Shown here in pieces: positions 6,267 to 13,033 of a stretch of 15,123 nt of DNA. The stretch lies in contig JAKAPI010000013.1 of assembly GCA_021807225.1 (NCBI GenBank), positions 1 to 15,123 on the forward strand, given 5' to 3'. The translations under genes and the position numbers were made by a program. This stretch comes from an archaeon. GTDB lineage: Archaea; Thermoproteota; Nitrososphaeria; Nitrososphaerales; UBA183. A model generated the notes under the pieces. That model did no database searches and was not told where the DNA came from. It saw only the letters and a program-made list of their open reading frames with translations. How positions within the stretch are numbered: position 1 is the stretch's first letter; the number at the start of each line of letters is the position of its first letter.

Positions 6267-7205
6267 GTGTCAGCGGTAAAGCGATTCACAGGCCTCTTCG
6301 AGAAGGTGAGGGCCCCGCTAAGCAAGATCTCCAGCGCCACCTCTGGGCCGAAGGACGAGGAGCTGATCACAGCCGCCATCCAGAGGGTCGAGGTCGAAGG
6401 GGAGGACCAGCTTCCGTCGGGCGCCCCCGAGGACTCCGAGCAGGTCTACAGACGGCTGATGCGCCGCCTCGACTGGCAGCTCAAGAACTCAGGGATCACA
6501 GTCGAAGAGCTCGTCCGGACCTACCCGAAGGAGGTCACCTCGCTGCTCCTCTTCAAGTCGTACGAGGCCACGAAGAAAAAGAAGAAGCTGGAGGTGACAT
6601 TCAGGGACAGGCTGATCGAGTCGGGGTTCAAGTCGATCCAGCCGGGGCTCTGGATCCTCCCGCCGAACAGGATGGCCCCCGGCCTCGACTCGCAGGACGC
6701 GCTCAAGATCTGGTTCAGGCAGCGCATGGCGAGGTCCGTCTCCAAGGCGGTCGACTACGTCTTCCCGTTCATCTCCGTCGTCGACCTGAAGAAGGTCGTC
6801 TCGGAGCGCAGGGGGATCAGGAAGCTGCCCACGGCCAGGACCCTTTTCGGCGTCCTTTCGGTCGAAGAAGTGGTGCCTCCGAGCCACATGTATGCCACGA
6901 TGAAGGCGAGGGGGCTCGGCATCAGGGAGGTGATCCTCGCCGGGGACATCCCCTTCCTCGCCAGCGCATTCGCCGAAAGGGAGGACATCGAGGGCATACA
7001 CGCCAACGACCTGGAGATAGCCAGACGGCTGAGGTACGCCACCGGCGCGGCGGGGATCAACCTCGAGGACCTGGCCAACCTGGGGCCTGAGACCATCGCC
7101 AAGGCCCTGGACGGGTTCGTGGCCCACCCCAAGGACTTCTCCCATAGGCTCATCGTGGAGGCCCAGTACTGGATGAGGTTCCTCGGCGGGACGGTCCCGT
7201 CATAG
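6267..7205 (+). CDS. 312-residue protein of unknown function, part of tubulin-VWA neighbourhood
   Basis: Not recognised. The N-terminal third is charged and probably partly disordered. A lysine run (ATKKKKKLEV, about residues 100-109) could contact nucleic acid, acidic membrane or an acidic filament tail. The middle (about 110-215) looks like a folded alpha/beta region (ESGFKSIQPGLWILPP, DYVFPFISVVDLKKVV). Residues about 210-300 are helix-rich, and GINLEDLANLGPETIAKAL resembles a helix-hairpin-helix-type repeat. No membrane segment, signal peptide or enzyme signature is seen. It starts at GTG 6267, 55 nt after the coiled-coil gene and behind its own weak TATA-like box. It has host-like codon use and lies immediately before the resumed ribosomal cluster. 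Its place in the tubulin module is inferred from position and orientation. Confidence 0.7.
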   Translation: MSAVKRFTGLFEKVRAPLSKISSATSGPKDEELITAAIQRVEVEGEDQLPSGAPEDSEQVYRRLMRRLDWQLKNSGITVEELVRTYPKEVTSLLLFKSYEATKKKKKLEVTFRDRLIESGFKSIQPGLWILPPNRMAPGLDSQDALKIWFRQRMARSVSKAVDYVFPFISVVDLKKVVSERRGIRKLPTARTLFGVLSVEEVVPPSHMYATMKARGLGIREVILAGDIPFLASAFAEREDIEGIHANDLEIARRLRYATGAAGINLEDLANLGPETIAKALDGFVAHPKDFSHRLIVEAQYWMRFLGGTVPS

Positions 7206-7230
7206 GGACGGGGCGAGGAAGTCGCCGCCG

Positions 7231-7240
7231 CATTTATATC
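7231..7240 (+). promoter_or_regulatory. TATA box for rpl24e-ndk-infB
   Basis: CATTTATATC is a clear archaeal box in GC-rich sequence, about 47 nt before the L24e ATG. This predicts a leader of about 20 nt that contains GAAGGTG (7264-7270). It gives the resumed ribosomal/translation genes a promoter independent of the L7Ae unit. Confidence 0.6.
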
Positions 7241-7282
7241 CCAAGTTCGGAAGGGCAGCGAAAGAAGGTGCGGTAGCCTGAG

Positions 7283-7465
7283 ATGTATGTTCCAAAGAAA
7301 TGCGTCTTCTGTAGTAAAGAGGTCAGACTCGGCTCCGGCATCCTGTTCGTAAAGAACGACGGTTCCACGCGCGCGTACTGTTCGTCGAAGTGCAAGACCA
7401 ACGATCTGAAGCTGGGCCGCGACCCTCGCAAGCTGAAATGGGCGAGGAGGCCTGCCAAGAAATGA
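7283..7465 (+). CDS. rpl24e: Ribosomal protein L24e (zinc ribbon)
   Basis: Component of the archaeal/eukaryotic large ribosomal subunit. The 60-residue product has the L24e zinc-binding pattern CVFC (residues 7-10) and YCSSKC (33-38), a central GILFVKNDGS strand, and the conserved tail KLGRDPRKLKWARR. Length is normal. The stop overlaps the ndk start (ATGA, 7462-7465). In many archaea L24e directly follows S28e; here about 5 kb separate them and the gene has its own TATA box. Confidence 0.95.
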   Translation: MYVPKKCVFCSKEVRLGSGILFVKNDGSTRAYCSSKCKTNDLKLGRDPRKLKWARRPAKK

Positions 7466-7884
7466 GCGCGGCCGCCGAAGAGACCCTGATAGTCGTGAAG
7501 CCGGACGGGGTGAAGAGGGCCCTGGTCGGCGAGATACTCGGACGATTCGAGCGCAAGGGGTTCGCGATAAAGAACGTCAGGATGCTCACTATGTCCAAGG
7601 ACCAGGCCGAGCTCTTCTACAACGTCCACAAGGGGAAGCCGTTCTTCGGCGAGCTGGTCGGATTCATCACCTCGGGGCCGGTGGTCGGGGCGGTCCTCTC
7701 CGGGAGGGACGCCGTGGCCACGGTGAGGAGGATGGTCGGGGCGACCAAGAGCTGGGAGGCTGCCGCAGGGACGATCAGGGGGGACTTCGGTCTGGGGTAC
7801 ACCGACAACATCATACACGCCTCGGATTCGGCAGAGAGCTTCGCCCACGAGCGGTCCGCCTTCTTCGGAAAGAGCGGAGGGTGA
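7462..7884 (+). CDS. ndk: Nucleoside diphosphate kinase
   Basis: Transfers the gamma phosphate from ATP to nucleoside diphosphates through a phosphohistidine. The 140-residue product has the opening TLIVVKPDGVKR and the active-site segment NIIHASDSAESFAHE, which contains the phosphorylated His. The family usually reads HGSDS; HASDS is a mild variant seen in archaeal members. I chose the ATG at 7462, which overlaps the L24e stop, because residues before it (the frame is open from 7390) read the L24e gene out of frame and are not Ndk-like. It is cotranscribed with rpl24e and probably infB. Its GTP/nucleotide supply role beside a translation GTPase is a known archaeal neighbourhood. Confidence 0.95.
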   Translation: MSAAAEETLIVVKPDGVKRALVGEILGRFERKGFAIKNVRMLTMSKDQAELFYNVHKGKPFFGELVGFITSGPVVGAVLSGRDAVATVRRMVGATKSWEAAAGTIRGDFGLGYTDNIIHASDSAESFAHERSAFFGKSGG

Positions 7885-7885
7885 A

Positions 7886-7901
7886 GGCACCTTAGGGTGC
7901 C
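7886..7901 (+). other. Small intercistronic hairpin between ndk and infB
   Basis: GGCACC, loop TTAG, GGTGCC: a perfect 6-bp stem directly after the ndk stop and 9 bases before the infB ATG, immediately upstream of a purine-rich ribosome-binding region (GGATGGGGA). No T-run follows, so it is not an evident terminator. It may modulate infB translation or mRNA stability. Confidence 0.4.
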
Positions 7902-7910
7902 GGATGGGGA

Positions 7911-9704
7911 ATGTCAGAGAGCAAGGGCCGACTGAGGCAGCCCATCGTCGTCATCCTCGGGCACGTAGATAGCGGCAAGACCAGCCTGGCCGACGCCCTC
8001 AGGGGGACCGGTGTCCAGGCGAGGGAGGTGGGGGGGATCACCCAGGAGATCGGCGCCAGCTTCTTCCCGATGGACACCCTCAAGCAGATCAGCGGCTCCC
8101 TCATCGACAGGGCAGGAGCGGAGCTCCAGATACCGGGTCTCCTCATGATCGACACCCCGGGCCACGCGGTGTTCTCCAACCTGAGGATCCGAGGAGGGTC
8201 GGCGGCCGACATCGCCATCCTGGTGGTCGACGTCCAGAAGGGGCTCGAGAACCAGACCCTCGAGAGCATAGACATCCTGAAGCAGAGGCACGTCCCGTTC
8301 CTCATCGCGCTCAACAAGGTCGACATGATCGCGGGGTGGAAGAAGGGGAGCCAGGGTCCGCTGGCGCAGATACTCAAGGACCAGCCTCCGTCGTGGAACG
8401 ACGAGCTGGAAGAGAGGCTCTACAACGTCGTAGGGGGCCTCTCGCGGCTGGGCTTCCAGTCCGACGCCTACTACAGGGTGAAGGACTTCCGCCAGCAGGT
8501 GTCCATCGTCCCGGTCTCGGCGAGGACCCACGCGGGGATCCCTGAAATGCTGGCAATGCTCATCGGCCTCGCGCAGCAGTTCCTGAAGGGGAGGCTGGAG
8601 GTCGACGGGGGCCGCCAGGCCGCCAGGGGGATCATCCTGGAGCTGCAGGAGGAAGTGGGCATCGGGGAGACCGCCAACATCATCCTGACCGAGGGGACCC
8701 TCAACGTCGGCGACTCGATCAGCCTAGTGCGGAGGGAGGGCGCCTTCAAGTCCAAGGTGAAGGCGATGTTCATGCCCAAGCCGCTCGACGAGATGAGGGA
8801 CCCCCGCGACAAGTTCACCCCAGTCGATTCGGTCTACGCCGCGGCGGGGGTCAAGCTCATCTCGCCCGACCTGGCCGGGGTCGTCCCCGGGACTTCGGTA
8901 GTCTCCTTCAGGACGGAGAAGCAGTTCCAGGACTTGAAGTCGGAGATGGAGAAGGAGCTCTCTAACGTCGTGGTGAAGACGAACAACATGGGGGTCATCG
9001 TGAAGGCAGGGAGCATCGGGGGCCTCGAGGCCCTCCTCAGGATGCTCGAGGAGCGGGGCATCCCCGTCAGGCAGGCCGACATCGGAGACGTCTCCAAGAA
9101 CGACATCGTGGACGCCCAGGTCGTAGGCGACCACGACCCGTACCTCGGCGCCATCCTCGGCTTCGACTGCAAGGTCCTCCCCGAGGCCAGGGAGCACGTC
9201 GGGAGCAACCCGCTCTTCATCTCAGCCATAATCTACGAAGTGATCGACAACTACGCCAACTGGGCGGCCGACAAGAGGGCCTCCGACGAGAAGGCGGCTC
9301 TTTCGAGCCTCACCCGCCCCTGCAAGCTCAAGGTCATCCCCGGCGCCTTCTTCCGTCGCAACGGTCCGGCCGTCTTCGGGGTCGAGGTGGTCGCCGGCAG
9401 GCTCCGGCCCAAGGTGAGGTTGATGTCCGCCGAGGGGGCGGAGCTCGGGACCCTGGGGCAGATCCAGGAACAGGGGAAGGCGCTCACCGAGGCAAGCCCC
9501 GGGGACAAGGTCGCGATCTCGGTCGAAGGGCCGACCCTGGGCCGCCAGATCAGGGAGAACGACACTATCTTCACCATGCCCCGGAGCCACGAGGCGAAGC
9601 TCCTGCGGACGAAGCTCTACGGCTCGCTCAGCCAGCCGGAGCACGAGGTCCTGAACGAGATCATAGCGATAAAATCCCCGGCAGACCCGATGTACGGGTT
9701 CTGA
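7911..9704 (+). CDS. infB: Translation initiation factor aIF5B (archaeal IF2 homologue)
   Basis: GTPase that promotes ribosomal subunit joining and initiator tRNA positioning. The 597-residue length is normal for archaeal IF5B, which lacks long N-terminal extensions. The G motifs are intact: P-loop GHVDSGKTS (17-25) with the IF2/IF5B-type His after Gly; switch I GGITQEIGA (41-49); DTPGH (81-85); NKVD (135-138); and VPVSAR for G5 (about 204-209). Beta-barrel domain II (about 230-340), domain III and a C-terminal barrel (domain IV, about 460-560) follow. The nearby ATG at 7904 is out of frame, leaving ATG 7911 with GGGGA upstream. It is downstream of ndk after 26 bases, hence the same unit. Nothing indicates an intein, although this gene family often hosts one in archaea. 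Confidence 0.96.
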   Translation: MSESKGRLRQPIVVILGHVDSGKTSLADALRGTGVQAREVGGITQEIGASFFPMDTLKQISGSLIDRAGAELQIPGLLMIDTPGHAVFSNLRIRGGSAADIAILVVDVQKGLENQTLESIDILKQRHVPFLIALNKVDMIAGWKKGSQGPLAQILKDQPPSWNDELEERLYNVVGGLSRLGFQSDAYYRVKDFRQQVSIVPVSARTHAGIPEMLAMLIGLAQQFLKGRLEVDGGRQAARGIILELQEEVGIGETANIILTEGTLNVGDSISLVRREGAFKSKVKAMFMPKPLDEMRDPRDKFTPVDSVYAAAGVKLISPDLAGVVPGTSVVSFRTEKQFQDLKSEMEKELSNVVVKTNNMGVIVKAGSIGGLEALLRMLEERGIPVRQADIGDVSKNDIVDAQVVGDHDPYLGAILGFDCKVLPEAREHVGSNPLFISAIIYEVIDNYANWAADKRASDEKAALSSLTRPCKLKVIPGAFFRRNGPAVFGVEVVAGRLRPKVRLMSAEGAELGTLGQIQEQGKALTEASPGDKVAISVEGPTLGRQIRENDTIFTMPRSHEAKLLRTKLYGSLSQPEHEVLNEIIAIKSPADPMYGF

Positions 9705-9735
9705 GCCCCGCCAGCCGGAGGGGGTGCGGCCCACT

Positions 9736-9745
9736 GCTTATATCC
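9736..9745 (+). promoter_or_regulatory. TATA box for rps6e
   Basis: GCTTATATCC centred about 28 nt before the S6e ATG at 9769, the distance expected for a leaderless mRNA. It also argues against the upstream in-frame ATG at 9724, which lies before the box. Confidence 0.65.
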
Positions 9746-9768
9746 CCGTCAGTCGCGGCGAGGCTCGA

Positions 9769-10128
9769 ATGGTTACCTACAAGCTGATCGTCTCGGACCC
9801 GAAGACCGGCAAGTCCGAGGCTTCAGAGGTAAAGGACGCCAGCGCGCAGCAGCTGGTCGGCCGTAAGGTGGGCGAAGTCATCGACGGCGCGTCGGTCGGG
9901 CTCACGGGCAAGATCAAGATAACAGGGGGGAGCGACAAAGCCGGGTTCCCCATGCGCGGAGACACGCTCGGCGGGGGGAAGAACTACGTCCTCATGACCC
10001 GGGGCGTCGGTTACAGGACGAAGGAGGATGGGATCAAGAAGAGGAAGCTCGTCAGGGGGAACACGATAACCGAGGAGACCTACCAGGTGAACGCGAAGCG
10101 GGTCGAAGACGCGGCCGGGACCAGCTAG
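9769..10128 (+). CDS. rps6e: Ribosomal protein S6e
   Basis: Small-subunit ribosomal protein shared by archaea and eukaryotes. The 119-residue product begins MVTYKLIVSDPKTGKS, typical of archaeal S6e, with VGRKVGEVIDG, the KIKITGGSDKAGFPMRGD core and the conserved GNTITEETYQVNAK near the C-terminus. It lacks the eukaryotic phosphorylated tail, as expected. ATG 9769 was chosen over the upstream ATG at 9724 because the TATA box lies between them and the added residues are not family-like. It stands 64 bases after infB but has its own promoter. Nothing unusual. Confidence 0.95.
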   Translation: MVTYKLIVSDPKTGKSEASEVKDASAQQLVGRKVGEVIDGASVGLTGKIKITGGSDKAGFPMRGDTLGGGKNYVLMTRGVGYRTKEDGIKKRKLVRGNTITEETYQVNAKRVEDAAGTS

Positions 10129-10166
10129 TTTCGCGCAATCTTCCTTGCTTTCCCAGAATATTACTT

Positions 10167-10187
10167 CAGTATAGACTGCAAAAGCAG
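10167..10187. promoter_or_regulatory. Overlapping inverted repeats upstream of the Lrp gene (candidate operator)
   Basis: Two small perfect dyads overlap: CAGT-ATAG-ACTG (10167-10178) and CTGC-AAAA-GCAG (10176-10187). They end one base before the TATA-like box of the Lrp/AsnC gene. Many archaeal Lrp proteins repress their own promoter from such sites. Function here is inferred. Confidence 0.3.
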
Positions 10188-10194
10188 AAATATC
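10188..10194 (+). promoter_or_regulatory. TATA-like box for the Lrp/AsnC gene
   Basis: AAATATC centred about 34 nt before ATG 10225, predicting a leader under 10 nt. The rest of the 97-base gap after rps6e is unusually AT-rich and holds only the dyads and a pyrimidine-rich stretch (CTTCCTTGCTTTCCC) that might serve as the rps6e transcription end. Confidence 0.45.
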
Positions 10195-10224
10195 ACCGGG
10201 CCGTACGAGGCTCAGGCGTGGTGG

Positions 10225-10683
10225 ATGGCTCGGCTCGATGACCTGGACATGAAGATACTCTCGGCGCTCCATACCGACGCCTCCGTCTCCGTCCCCAAGC
10301 TTAGCCGGGATCTCGAGGTCAACCTCTCCGTGATGTACAGCAGGATAAAGAGGCTCCAGAAGCGCGGGGTCATAGAGCGGTTCACGGTCCTCGTCAACGA
10401 GGAGAAGCTGGGTATGAGGGCGAGCGCGGTGGCGGGCCTGAACATCGACCCCAAGCAGAGGGAGTCCATCCTGGAACAGATAATGAAGGTGGACGGGGTA
10501 AGGCTCATCCGCGAGGTGACCGGTCGCTTCGACATCATTGTCAACCTGAAGGGCGAGTCCCTGGACGAGCTCCACAGGGCCGTCTACGACGTGATCGGGA
10601 AGATCCCCGGGGTCATGCAGGCGGAGATATTCATGGAAGTCTCCAGGCGGAGCCCGGCCGTCGCCTACAAACTCACAGAATAG
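10225..10683 (+). CDS. Lrp/AsnC-family transcriptional regulator
   Basis: A 152-residue DNA-binding regulator. The N-terminal winged helix-turn-helix spans about residues 4-60 (LDDLDMKILSALHTDASVS, then LSRDLEVNLSVMYSRIKRLQKRGVIERF). The C-terminal RAM domain, about 65-150, has the ligand-binding/oligomerisation fold (ASAVAGLNIDP, GVRLIREVTGRFDIIVNL, PGVMQAEIFMEV). The GRFDIIV segment matches the typical G-x-xD turn of Lrp proteins. Such proteins usually respond to amino acids and form octamers. The effector cannot be read from the sequence. It has its own TATA-like box and candidate operator dyads, suggesting autoregulation. The next gene starts only 14 bases downstream, so it may lead an operon with the metallopeptidase-like and nucleotidyltransferase-kinase genes. 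Confidence 0.93.
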   Translation: MARLDDLDMKILSALHTDASVSVPKLSRDLEVNLSVMYSRIKRLQKRGVIERFTVLVNEEKLGMRASAVAGLNIDPKQRESILEQIMKVDGVRLIREVTGRFDIIVNLKGESLDELHRAVYDVIGKIPGVMQAEIFMEVSRRSPAVAYKLTE

Positions 10684-10697
10684 CGCTTAACGTTCAT

Positions 10698-11411
10698 ATG
10701 GACGCCGGGATGGTCGCAGAACAGTTGGACCCTCTGATACTTCTCGACCAGGCCGTCGCCCAGGAGAAGGTGCCCAGGGCGCTGGCGAAGAGGGTGAGGC
10801 TGAAGATGAAGTACCTCCAGGGCGCGGTCCAGAGGGTCGAGAAGGCGAGCGGCCTGAAGTACCCGCCTTACTACGTCGAGCCTGTCCTCCCGGTGTCGAA
10901 GTCGGGGAACGAGTACGGGCAGATGGGGGTCCTCTTCGCCAGGGTGATCCCCACGACCCTGAACGGGAGCGTGCTCATCTTGGTCCAGTTCACCGCCGCG
11001 CTGCTGGCCTACGGCACCAAGGGGACCGTCGAAGCTGTCGCGGCCCACGAATTCACCCACTACGTCGAGCTCGTCCGGAAGCTCAGCACCACGAACGTGA
11101 CCAGCGACGAGGTGGCCACCACGCTGTACGAGGCGTCCTACGCCGACGCGGAGAGGGTGGTCCCCCCCAAGCTGATCTTCACCGACAGGGCCCTCGTCTC
11201 CCTGGTAAGCCGCAAATTCAAGGAGCAGCTATCAGATCAGGCGCTCAACAAGAAGGTCGGGGACTCCTGGATCGCGAAGGACCTTCCCATCCGCTGGGTC
11301 GGGCCCGAAGACAACCGGGTCAAGCTCCCTATGGGGGCGGTCGCGTCCACCAAGTTTGACCCCGCGGTGCTGGCGAAGGTCGCCCAGCTGGAAGAGAAGA
11401 AGCCAAGTTGA
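10698..11411 (+). CDS. HExxH zinc-metallopeptidase-like protein, family not recognised
   Basis: A 237-residue protein whose clearest feature is AAHEFTHYVE (residues 115-124). The HExxH (H117, E118, H121) sits on a helix after a hydrophobic stretch, the layout of gluzincin metallopeptidases. Acidic residues in SDEVATTLYEASYADAE (about 135-151) could supply the third zinc ligand. The N-terminus is charged and helical. There is no signal peptide or true membrane helix, so any activity is cytosolic. The start is ATG 10698; ATG 10710 is possible. Its stop overlaps the next gene's TTG (TTGA, 11408-11411), implying coupled translation with the nucleotidyltransferase-kinase protein and probably a shared task. 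Peptidase activity is inferred from one motif. Confidence 0.7.
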   Translation: MDAGMVAEQLDPLILLDQAVAQEKVPRALAKRVRLKMKYLQGAVQRVEKASGLKYPPYYVEPVLPVSKSGNEYGQMGVLFARVIPTTLNGSVLILVQFTAALLAYGTKGTVEAVAAHEFTHYVELVRKLSTTNVTSDEVATTLYEASYADAERVVPPKLIFTDRALVSLVSRKFKEQLSDQALNKKVGDSWIAKDLPIRWVGPEDNRVKLPMGAVASTKFDPAVLAKVAQLEEKKPS

Positions 11412-13033
11412 GACTGACAGCAGACGAGAGGCGCACCCTCGGCAACCTCGCGGAGACGCTGGTGGAGCCGGCGAGGATCGCCGGGATAGCTGCCTATGGG
11501 TCGAAGGTCGCCGGGTACTCCCGTCCCGACTCCGACTACGACCTGATCGTCGTGTCCAAGCGCTTCCGTGAGGGGATCAGATACCGCTACGTCGACTCCC
11601 CAGTGGCGGCTTCCGCGCTCATCGTGGACCAGGACATGCTGGAGCAGGACGCGCGCTCGTCCTACCTGGGGGAGTTCGTGGTGGGGAGGCTGCTCAACGT
11701 GTACGAACCGATCACCAACCCGGACCTTTTCAGCGCCGTGGAGCTCGACTTCAAGAAGAGGGTCTTGGTCGAGGCGCTTCTCGAGCTCTCGTCCGACTAC
11801 GGGGAGTTCGGCAGGCACCTGCTGGTCCCCTACGACTACTTCCTCTTCGACAGGCTCCACCGGAGGGCAGCCATCTACCCCCCCGCCACCTACAGCTACG
11901 TCCACACCTACACCTGCGAGCTGGGCGACGAGAACAGGAGGGTCTCGACCTCGGGGTTCGAGGCCGCGGCACGGGCGCTCCAGCCCAGGGGGTTCCTCCG
12001 AACGGAGGCCGACGGGGTGAGGTTGGTCCCGGAGAAGCTCAGGGGCGACGCCTTCACCAGGGTCCAGTCCCTCTTCTCTGTGACCGCCCGTGGAGTGACG
12101 CAGTACGCCATCCACGGCTACGCGGGGAGGGTCGGGCCGTCGGTGTTCAGCAGGGAAGCGCTCTCGAAGCTGCGCAGGATGAGGGAGAACCCCCCGCCCT
12201 TCGTCCCCCTGGAGGAGCCGAAGTCGCTGCTCCGACTCGCCGAAGGGACGGTGGTCCCCGACGCCTCTCTCCTCGTCAAGGAGCTCGCCCGGCTGCTGGG
12301 GTTCGAGTCATATTCCACGAAGGAGAGCGACATCGGGGAGCCCTACTCCACCACCAGGGTGCTCACCTTCAAGGACCCGAGCAGGGAGAAGGCCGTCGTC
12401 GTCAAGAACTACACCGACGTCAGGTCCCTGAAGTGGGCGCTCCTTGGGATATGGGCTTCGGCGGCGAACAGGTTCAGCACGGGCCCGGTCTCACGCATGG
12501 ACAGGGAGTACGGTATGACCCTGCTGCTCAGGAGCAAGGGGGTCCTGGTCCCGCCGATCCTGGCCGTCGCCCCTGCAGAAAGGATCCTGGTCAAGGACTT
12601 CGTGGGCGGGCCGACGCTCGCCTCTCGGATCAACGAATACCTCAAGGGGGGTGTGGGGGGCGTCGAGGAGGTGGCGGCCTACGGTAGGCTCATGGCAGAG
12701 ATACACGCCCTGGGCGTCGCCCTGGGGGACGCAAAGCCCAGCAACGTGATCATTTCTGGGAAGGGGCTGTACTTGACCGACCTCGAGCAGGCCATGGCGG
12801 GCGGCGATCGGGCTTGGGACATAGCCGAGTTCCTCTACTATACGGCGAAGCTGTCGGTCAGGGAGGACGCCATGAAGAAGGTGGCGGTCGCGTTCCTGGA
12901 CTCGTATGTCAAGGGGGGCGACGGTGCCAGCGTGTCGAAAGCGAAGGGGCAGAAGTACTTCGGGCCGTTCCGGCCCTTCCTCACCCCTGGGATGGCCAAG
13001 ATGCTGCGTGAGCTGGTGTCAGCCTACGCCTAG
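11408..13033 (+). CDS. Nucleotidyltransferase fused to Bud32-like kinase domain
   Basis: A 541-residue, two-enzyme fusion. Residues about 1-100 show the pol-beta-type nucleotidyltransferase signature: AAYGSKVAGYSRPDSDYDL (G31-S32, D43-x-D45), with D74 in SALIVD as candidate third metal ligand. Residues about 100-300 are helical with no family I can name. From about 310 a kinase-like fold follows: AVVVKNY with K333 as the likely ATP lysine, HALGVALGDAKPSNVI with D441, K443 and N446 as the catalytic loop, and LTDLEQA with D458 in the DFG place. This short catalytic core resembles Bud32/RIO or lipopolysaccharide-kinase-type enzymes more than classical Ser/Thr kinases. It starts at TTG overlapping the upstream metallopeptidase-like stop. 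Its own stop overlaps the convergent rps27ae stop. Substrates are unknown. Confidence 0.8.
   Translation: MRLTADERRTLGNLAETLVEPARIAGIAAYGSKVAGYSRPDSDYDLIVVSKRFREGIRYRYVDSPVAASALIVDQDMLEQDARSSYLGEFVVGRLLNVYEPITNPDLFSAVELDFKKRVLVEALLELSSDYGEFGRHLLVPYDYFLFDRLHRRAAIYPPATYSYVHTYTCELGDENRRVSTSGFEAAARALQPRGFLRTEADGVRLVPEKLRGDAFTRVQSLFSVTARGVTQYAIHGYAGRVGPSVFSREALSKLRRMRENPPPFVPLEEPKSLLRLAEGTVVPDASLLVKELARLLGFESYSTKESDIGEPYSTTRVLTFKDPSREKAVVVKNYTDVRSLKWALLGIWASAANRFSTGPVSRMDREYGMTLLLRSKGVLVPPILAVAPAERILVKDFVGGPTLASRINEYLKGGVGGVEEVAAYGRLMAEIHALGVALGDAKPSNVIISGKGLYLTDLEQAMAGGDRAWDIAEFLYYTAKLSVREDAMKKVAVAFLDSYVKGGDGASVSKAKGQKYFGPFRPFLTPGMAKMLRELVSAYA

Noticed and set aside
7390..7461. Upstream in-frame extension of ndk
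   Set aside because: It reads L24e coding DNA in another frame and is not Ndk-like; the ATG overlapping the L24e stop gives the normal family N-terminus.
9724..9768. Upstream in-frame ATG for S6e
   Set aside because: The TATA box lies downstream of it and the added residues are absent from S6e proteins.
11408..12020. MNT-HEPN-type toxin-antitoxin explanation for the nucleotidyltransferase domain
   Set aside because: MNT antitoxins are short separate proteins beside a HEPN gene; here the domain is part of a 541-residue kinase fusion and no HEPN Rx4-6H motif is visible nearby.
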